Below, piece by piece: positions 57,556 to 64,000 of a DNA stretch of 64,000 nt. Position numbers and translations under genes: made by a program. Within the stretch, counting starts at the first letter, position 1. Each line of letters opens with the position of its first letter. Under the pieces are notes generated by a model. It was not told where the DNA came from, did no database searches, and was given only the letters and a program-made list of their open reading frames with translations. The stretch is from positions 714,924 through 778,923 of the forward strand of contig BCLD01000014.1 of NCBI GenBank assembly GCA_001600875.1, read 5' to 3'. This DNA is from Solicoccozyma terricola (taxonomy: Eukaryota; Basidiomycota; Tremellomycetes; Filobasidiales; Piskurozymaceae).

Positions 57556-57906
57556 TGTAGCAGTGGATGTGGAGGGGGGAGAGGTGGGTGTGAACGACGT
57601 CTCACCAACTTCTGACCTACGCCTGTTCCGATATTTGTGCAACTTTGTAAATAGCTTGGGAACGCATCTAGCCGCCCAATCTCTCCACCGGCGGACCGCC
57701 GAGACGGATTACCCGCGCGGTTGGGTTTATCCGCCTGGGGCACCGCGGATTACCGGCGCTTGGGGTCGACAGGGACACCGCGGATTGGTGTCGATGGGAG
57801 TTCGGGAAATCAATCACCCTTCTCCTAGGCAGAGCCCTCCATCGTCCAAGCTCGTTTCATCTCTCTCTCACCATCCATGGCATCCAAACATATATCAGTA
57901 GGCAAA
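57556..57906. promoter_or_regulatory. Divergent promoter agmatinase / VMA21
   Basis: 350 bp between divergent starts, G/C-rich with repeated CCGCGGATT-like words. The 11-mer CACCGCGGATT occurs at 57741-57751 and again at 57776-57786, and a CGGATTACC word occurs at about 57706 and 57745. These look like binding sites for a zinc-cluster type regulator (inference). Confidence 0.4.
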
Positions 57907-58334
57907 ATGGCCTCACCTCCATCCGCCACAGCTCCCGCAGAGGCATTTCCAACGTATGTCCCAGTTGTCTCAATGCATCCCCCTACCTACCGATGACCAA
58001 CCAGCTCACGGCTCGTTTTGCCAACCACCCTACTACAGCGCTGTGCTCTGGAAACTCATCCTCTTCTCGGTCCTGATGGCTGTCGTACCTATTGGCACGT
58101 ACTTTAGCACGCTAAAGTATATATGGAATGGTGCGTGTTAGTCGTTAGAAGTAGATCTCCGTCACTTGCCGACCCAAGGCCCTCCCCCTCACCTCACCTC
58201 ACCTCACCTCGACAGGCTCAACGACACATTCAGCAATATCTGCAGTCTTAGCCGCGAATGCAGTCCTGATAGGGTATGTGGTAGTAGCATTCAAGGAGGA
58301 CGATGGCGGCCCAAGTGTAAAGAAGACGAATTGA
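57907..58334 (+). CDS. VMA21: V-ATPase assembly factor Vma21
   Basis: Small ER membrane chaperone for assembly of the V-ATPase membrane sector. Three exons: 57907-57954, about 58039-58133, and 58215-58334, giving about 86 residues. Exon 1 encodes MASPPSATAPAEAFP. Exon 2 gives the first membrane helix (AVLWKLILFSVLMAVVPIGT). Exon 3 gives the second (SAVLAANAVLIGYVVVAF) and the tail EDDGGPSVKKTN. The KKTN end fits the C-terminal dilysine ER-retrieval signal known in this family. The second intron contains four ACCTC repeats (58191-58210). Length and two-helix layout are typical. Confidence 0.9.
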
Positions 58335-58468
58335 AAAAAAGAGAAGGGATTCTCTCGACGGTGTGACGAATATGACGACTATTTTGTAATTTAGAGATGT
58401 TTGTTGTCTAGTGAAGCATGACCATCTTTTCCACTTTCTCATCATCTTGCAATCAAACCCTTCCAACC

Positions 58469-59720
58469 ATGGCATTCAACACCACATCCACCGCCATCCT
58501 CTCCGCCTATACACACTCCCAACTCACACTCTTCACCACCCATGTTCACCCCACCTACTTCCCAATCGCGTGGCTCGACCTCCTCGGCGCTATCCGTTTA
58601 TCCTACTTTGTCGACCTGATAGTACGAGAGGCGAATGGTATCAAACAGGGAGGAGAGAGTGCAAAGGGGAGAAGACCGACGTTTGCTCAAGAAGCTGTCG
58701 GTATATTAATGTTGATATTCGGGGGAGAGACGTTTTTGGGTGAGTCGAGGTCGGGGAGGGGGTACTACTTGGGGACAGCCCACCCGGCTCGTGAGACTAG
58801 AAAAGATGCACCACTACCAGCGGATGGCTGTGAGCTGTGACCAATGATGCCCTTCCGCTCGTTGAACACGGTGTGAAAGATCCGTACTGAACAGCTGAAA
58901 TTCTTGCTCCACAGCTGCTATACTACAGACCACACCGTCATGGATGATATCCCTCAAGATACCGCTGCTGTTTGTCGGAGTCCGTGAGTTTTTGGACCGA
59001 GACCGCCTCGCTCGCATCAAGAGAGGACCCCTCCCGGCTGACTCTTATCAACGTACTGCAGACTACTTCCTAACCCGCCTCATCTCCATTTCCTCGCTCA
59101 TCCCAAGCTCTCTCGTCCCGATCTCAGAAATCCTCTTGATGCCGTTCTTCGACTGTCTTGGAAGATCGCTCGTCCTAACAACGTTCACCGTCGACACTAT
59201 CCTATCCCATCCCAACCCAGCCATCAACTCTTCCCCAACCGTCATGTGTCTTGCAGCCTGGATCGCTGTCGTGCCGTTCGCCAGCATGGCATTCGCATTT
59301 AACATGTTCTCTCGGGAATGGAAATTCACTACTCCGCCGGAGCTGAGGCCGAATGGGTGGACAGCGGTCGACGTTTGGTCCCCGCCGTTGATAGCTGCGT
59401 TATATGGTGGATTGGCACAAGTTCATCCTACATTCCTCCTTCCATACCAGATGGTAAGGGAGCTGGCTATCCAAGGAGGACCCGCGTTCACTCTGCTCAA
59501 GACATTACCATCTCAACCGATCGCAATGTCTCGAGAAGACGCGAGAGCAGTGTGTGCGGTCGTTCTTTCGATTTTGTACGTCGGGAGGGGGCTATACAAC
59601 AATGGCGCCAAGCTGAGGGAGGGATTGGTATTAAGCGGGAGGAGGGAACATCCCGCGGTCAGGCAGATCAAGGCAAAAGGTGGGTCGGGGTGGGATGAGA
59701 ATGAAACGCAAAGGGAATGA
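58469..59720 (+). CDS. Multi-pass membrane protein of unknown function
   Basis: Three exons: 58469-58741, from about 58914 to 58982, and from about 59063 to the stop, giving about 330 residues. It starts MAFNTTSTAILSAYTHSQL. At least six hydrophobic segments are visible, among them AQEAVGILMLIFGGETFLAA, SWMISLKIPLLFVGVHYFL, CLAAWIAVVPFASMAFAFNM and VDVWSPPLIAALYGGLAQV. The tail is charged and hydrophilic. I do not recognise the family; the GG-containing helix and length are loosely reminiscent of TRIC cation channels, but no signature was confirmed. Family-like fungal codon use and clean in-frame splices support a real gene. It is convergent with uL16m. Confidence 0.7.
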
Positions 59721-59907
59721 TGATTGCTGACGATTGTGCGCCGTCCCAGCTTCGCCAAAAGTATCGAATCGCAAGGTCAAAGAAAAGACGCAGTGATCAA
59801 AAGTCACATAGATGCCATCGAACCTTCGATAGAAACGCTTGACCTGCTATAGACACCTTATGAATCCATGCCATCATCATAAACGCGCGCAGCGCCAACA
59901 AAATCAT

Positions 59908-61012
59908 CTACGCCGTCGTCTCCTTGACCTCTTCCAGCTTCATTCCATCCATCATCGTCTCCAGACCAACGCCGCTCGTCATACCCGTATCTGCTGCTCC
60001 AGCTTCGACTGCAAGTCCCGCTGGCAACGCCGTTGGCTGAAGTGCCAATGATGCGTTGGAGATGTTGCCCAGTCGAGGTGGAGAGGATAAATTGATGAAT
60101 TCTGTAGTGACGGGTAGTTTTGCGGATGCCAGACGGAACGCTGGATGGTTGGTTAGATAAGTAGGGAGGTAAGGCAGAAAGTTGGTTCAGCAGGGTTTGG
60201 GGAAAAGACGCTGGCACGACGCGATTTCACCTTCTTTTGCAATCTCCTCTCGAATACCACCGCCTCCGACCTCGAAGACAACTCTACCAATCGGTACACT
60301 GTCAGAAGCAGAAGAATAAGTAAACACGGCTGCCTCATCTGCCATCACCTGCCACTCCTCAACGAAGTCCACCACTCACCGACAAGCCCAATGATCAAAC
60401 GCGCCCTTCCCTTTACCCATCCTCGTCTCGTTTCCCTTGACGCAAACTGGGATATCCGGGAACACCCTCATCCAGCATTCCGCTCCTTTCACGCTCTTGA
60501 TCTTCCGCTTCACTGCCGTCTCGGCTGAGGTGAGTTGTTTTGCTGTCAGACGGGTGGAAGAGAGGACTCGGAGACCGTATGTGCCGAGTTGAAGAGTTGT
60601 GCCTTTGGTGGACCCGCCCTGATGGTGACATGACATTCAGTACGTCAGCTATAGTACCGGGACGCAACCGATTCATCCCAGACTCACGGTCGGCAGCTAG
60701 CGGAACAGATGAAGTGACAGCACATATGGCCGAAATTGGGTCAGTTCCAGGACGTCAACCCGTTACGGAGCGCATCATCGCACTCCCCAACCGTTCACTC
60801 ACCGACGTCCGACCTTTATGGGCCTTCCTATACTTGGTGCGCTTCGGTGCGAGCTGTGTCCTGCCTCTGACTTGCTGCCACTGGACATGGACCTGCGATG
60901 ACAGACGCTCCAAGATCGACGGTGCGGCTTTCGAGGTGCATGGCGGGAAGAAGAGGGCTGAGGAGGATGCGCGGAGGGAGGATGTCGTGGATGAGAAGGT
61001 TGAGCGGAACAT
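59908..61012 (-). CDS. MRPL16: Mitochondrial large-subunit ribosomal protein uL16m
   Basis: Component of the mitochondrial large ribosomal subunit near the peptidyl-transferase centre. Start [18 protein letters not shown] (61012) is a Ser/Arg-rich mitochondrial presequence. Then come the family blocks [82 protein letters not shown] and [16 protein letters not shown]. Four or more exons. A C-terminal extension of about 50 residues ([17 protein letters not shown] ... EEVKETTA) goes beyond bacterial L16. It lies 170 bp downstream of the SerRS gene on the same strand. Confidence 0.92.
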
Positions 61013-61181
61013 GGTATTGGCGCTGACGATGTTCTGGTCCAGATGGCGCCAACGACGTCGATGTAATGATGCCTGCTAAGGACGAGTTTGCGGACTTTTG
61101 GATTCACGGACATAGACACGTGATGTCCGCGATTCGCCACCGCCACCGCCACCGCCACCCGTCAATCTACAACATCTACTC

Positions 61182-62810
61182 CTATATCCAGCGTATCCTC
61201 TCATCCTCGTCCTCACCCAACCAATATCGCCTCAGCGCACTCGGTAGATCCACTCCTACCACCTCTTCTCCCTCAAACCTCGCGCCATTCTCTATCAGTG
61301 CTACCAGGAGACGAGGGATCGCGGCGGCTGTGCCGTTCAGTGTGTGTGCAAACGCCATCCCCGTCGCCGTCTTGTGTCGTATCAGCAGTCGTCGGGATTG
61401 GTAGTCGGTGCAGTTGGATGTAGACGAGATCTGTCGCGCGCAAGGTATCGATTTGAGCGCTTACCGCGCAAAACCAGACCATAGACCCCCGCCCGATACC
61501 ACACTCACCTCTCCCCACTTTCCGCGACCTGGCATCCACGCCTCGACGTCGTATTTCCGGAATGCCGATGCACCGAGTTCTTCAGTAGGCATGTCAAGAA
61601 CGCTGTGATGATTGGGCATCGGCTGTCAGCCTGAAGAAATTACCATTAAATTGGCCAAAACCCTAACCCACCGACAACTCAATCCCAAGCCCTCAAACAC
61701 CTCCCTCTGAACCGCCCTTAGCTCCTCCATCATCGCCTCGCTCTCTTCCGCAGCTGTCACTGCAAACAATTCGACCTTGGTAAACTGATGCACCCGGTAA
61801 AGTCCCCTCGTATCCGCACCACGAGCGCCAGCTTCTGCGCGGAACGCTCGACCATGGCCGACCAGCCGACGTGGGAGGCGCGGCAGTACCTGGTCAGCTG
61901 AGAGAGCGGCGAGTGGGATTTCCGCAGTCGCCGCCAAAACTAGATGCGGTGTTTCCTCTGGCGAGGTGGTTAGGTAATACGTCTGTCCCGACGAATCGCG
62001 GGGCCTGAACCCACACCTCGCCATGATATCCTCCTTGATGACATCTGGAGTTTGTACCGGGGTGAATCCGCGACGAATGGCGATGCCGAGAGCGTATTGC
62101 ACCAGCGCTTGCTCGAGGATCGCTAATGCGCCCTTGAGATACGGCCATGATGTACCGGTGGCCAACGCAGAGGACGGCGAGTCCACCCAACCGAATCGAG
62201 TGCAGATATCGAGATGATCTCGTCGTGGATCAGCCGCGATGGTCTGTGGTCCAAAGCGTTCCAGCTCTACCGCATGGGACTCGTCTCCCAGAGGAACAGA
62301 TGGATGCGTGGTGTTTGGTAGCAGCTCGACCAAATCCTGCAACTCCAGCTCTGTCTCTGCCAACGCTCTCTCGTACTCGCCGACGCTCGTCTTCAACTTT
62401 CGGGCTTGAAGGATCGCGCTTTCACCACCTCCCATTCGTATGAGTTGTCCAACGTCTTTTTGCTTGTTTCTAATCGTGTCCAGCTTACGACGCAGCTCCA
62501 ATGCGATGGTATGCAATCGCGTGACATGGAAGACGGTGTCGCTGGGTATTCGAGCTCGTCTTGCGATGTGGTTCGCGGTGTAAGTTTTGGGATCGGCTGT
62601 GATCGCTTTGAGATCGATACGAGGAGCTGGGAGAGTCGTTGCCGGACGCGGAGGTGGGATGGAAGTGTCGACGTTGGATTTTGGAGGCGCTACCGGTGGT
62701 GTCTGGAGGATGGGACGAGGTGTAGCTGCGTGCGAAGCATGGCGGGGCGTTGGTCTGGTGCAAAGACCCACGATCCTTCCTCGTGCTCTCATCGTGCCGC
62801 TGTGGAGCAT
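61182..62810 (-). CDS. Mitochondrial seryl-tRNA synthetase
   Basis: Charges tRNA-Ser in mitochondria (class II synthetase). Start [16 protein letters not shown] begins a basic presequence. It is followed by the tRNA-binding coiled coil ([36 protein letters not shown]). Catalytic core: [40 protein letters not shown], motif 2 [20 protein letters not shown] with [42 protein letters not shown] and motif 3 [20 protein letters not shown]. It ends DEDERIRWI. Three exons or so. In motif 3, [10 protein letters not shown] replaces the more usual LNGSGLAVGR. Confidence 0.92.
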
Positions 62811-63048
62811 ACTGCGTTGATTGTGAAGATCGTCGAGGAGCTGCTAGAGGAGGCAGATCTTGTTGAAATTGCTATCGTTTGTGGTTGAACATACCAGACC
62901 TGTGGTCGATCGAACGCGTCACGTGCAGCGAGTCGGTTGGGAATCCATGGCATATCATTTATACAATGAGCTTGTAGACCGTGAATCTATTCGGTTCGCT
63001 CGGCGTGCTTTAGAGCCGCACTTTGGAGAAAAACTACTCTGATCCCTC

Positions 63049-64000
63049 TCATAGTACCCTACTCTTGGCCTGGATCTCCCACTCGTCCTTGCCGATCTCC
63101 ATCCACTCGCCCTTGAATTTCACTGTGGCCATCGCTCTCTCATCGACCTTTGCCCAGGTACTCTCCACCTGCTTGACCGGATGGAACCCGATCTTCTGCA
63201 GTGCGGTCTTTGCACCCTCGGTCGCATACCCTGGACGAAGGACGATCGCCTTGTCCACTTTACCCGAGGCGAACGCACGTTTCAGGGCGTGGTCAACGAG
63301 CTCGGTGGCGATGTGTTTACGCCTGTAGATGGAGTCGACGTAGAGGTGACGGATGTGGGCGACCGTTCCGGTAGATGGAGCGATGGGCTTGGTGGGCTTT
63401 CTATTCCGGAGAGAAGCTGCCGAGGTCTTGGTGGCGGTACTCTTAGCGGAAGACTTGCTGTTGTCCTTGGTTTTTACCGTGGCGTTCAACTTTTTGCCGG
63501 TAAACATGGCCATCCCTCTCTTGAACCAATCCACGACGAGGAACGATTCATCTTCCTCGCCGTCGATCACACTGTCCAGCCTCTTGCCAGCCTCGGTGGA
63601 AGCGTCGAGCGCGACGAGACCGAGAATCTCGTTGTGAAGGATGAGGACGTAGAATGCGTTGGGAGAGGTGTAGTACAGTGTCGGCTGGATTAAATCGCTT
63701 GAACCGAGAGTGAGACGGAGCAGGCTCTCAAAATATCCTCGGTTGATGCTGGGGTGGTACAGGACAAAGTCAGCATGGTAGATTGCAAGAAAACCCCAAC
63801 GTCCCAGCCACCACTCACATTTCCACGATGAACATCCCTGGCAAGGCCAATGCTGCGAAGCCAATCAAGGGCGCCACCCAGGACCACCAAATGGTGGGCT
63901 GCGGCCACCATCCAATGAGGTAGTCCAAGGTGATAGCAACGACGACGTAGGGGACAAAGATGGTCGGGTTGAAGTAGGCTGAGATGGTGTGGCGGGGGGG
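63049..64000 (-). CDS. Membrane-linked GNAT acetyltransferase, 5' end cut by window
   Basis: Partial: the gene runs off the right end. The first visible exon (64000 to about 63820) encodes HTISAYFNPTIFVPYVVVAI and two or three hydrophobic segments (TIWWSWVAPLIGFAALALPG). It splices to INRGYFESLLRLTLGSSDL. The C-terminal domain has the acetyl-CoA pattern IRHLYVDSIYRRKHIATELV and ALQKIGFHPVKQVE, typical of GNAT enzymes. A Lys/Ser/Thr-rich insert (SKSSAKSTATKTSAASL) interrupts the domain before the cofactor site. It ends DEWEIQAKSRVL. Substrate unknown. The TM-plus-GNAT layout resembles small fungal and NAT8-like membrane acetyltransferases. Confidence 0.75.

Noticed and set aside
1..64000. tRNA or rRNA genes and CRISPR arrays
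   Set aside because: No T-loop GGTTCGANTCC context with matching acceptor stems, no rRNA-like blocks and no regularly spaced repeats were seen on reading both strands; a short or divergent tRNA could still be missed.

Overview
The window is nuclear DNA of a basidiomycete yeast, most likely a tremellomycete of the Cryptococcus/Kwoniella type (inferred). Genes are dense, on both strands, and each is broken by several short (about 50-110 nt) GT-AG introns with CTRAY-like branch points. All recognisable products are fungal housekeeping proteins. Gene models were assembled by hand from the reading frames plus splice signals. Exon ends given as exact positions were checked base by base; the others are approximate.

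Layout. 0.5-7.8 kb: a glutamine-rich Med25-like Mediator protein (+) convergent with a CCC2-type copper P-type ATPase (-). 9.2-16.2 kb: RAD4/XPC and then NUP82/NUP88, both +. 16.6-21 kb: a membrane-anchored sterol-ester-type lipase (+) convergent with the RNA polymerase I/III subunit RPC40 (-). 21.3-26.6 kb: MYG1 exonuclease (+) convergent with tyrosyl-DNA phosphodiesterase TDP1 (-). 27.6-30.9 kb: a small orphan gene and a peptide:N-glycanase carrying a C-terminal L-type lectin domain (+). 30.9-35.0 kb: a 4-kb gene-free stretch holding a decayed nuclear copy of mitochondrial nad5 and a duplicated hairpin element. 35.0-45 kb: TRIP4/Rqt4-like zinc-finger protein and a UFD4/TRIP12-type HECT ubiquitin ligase (+). 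45.1-57.6 kb: five minus-strand genes (DUF1771-Smr protein, DUF423/TMEM256 membrane protein, GH5 glycosidase, APC8/CDC23, agmatinase-like protein with signal peptide and RDEL end). 57.9-59.7 kb: VMA21 and an unidentified multi-pass membrane protein (+). 59.9-64 kb: mitochondrial ribosomal protein uL16m, mitochondrial seryl-tRNA synthetase and the 3' part of a GNAT acetyltransferase (-).

There is no operon-like or biosynthetic cluster. Some genes share themes: DNA repair (RAD4, TDP1), ubiquitin and translation quality control (UFD4-like, TRIP4/Rqt4-like, Smr, PNG1, APC8) and mitochondria (uL16m, SerRS, possibly MYG1). The most unusual items are the PNGase-lectin fusion, two ubiquitin-interacting motifs on TDP1, the ER-retention-like agmatinase, the MYG1 double start, the nad5 fossil, three GC-AG introns and long homopolymers placed in intron 3' ends. 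No mobile element with intact genes, tRNA, rRNA or CRISPR array was seen.
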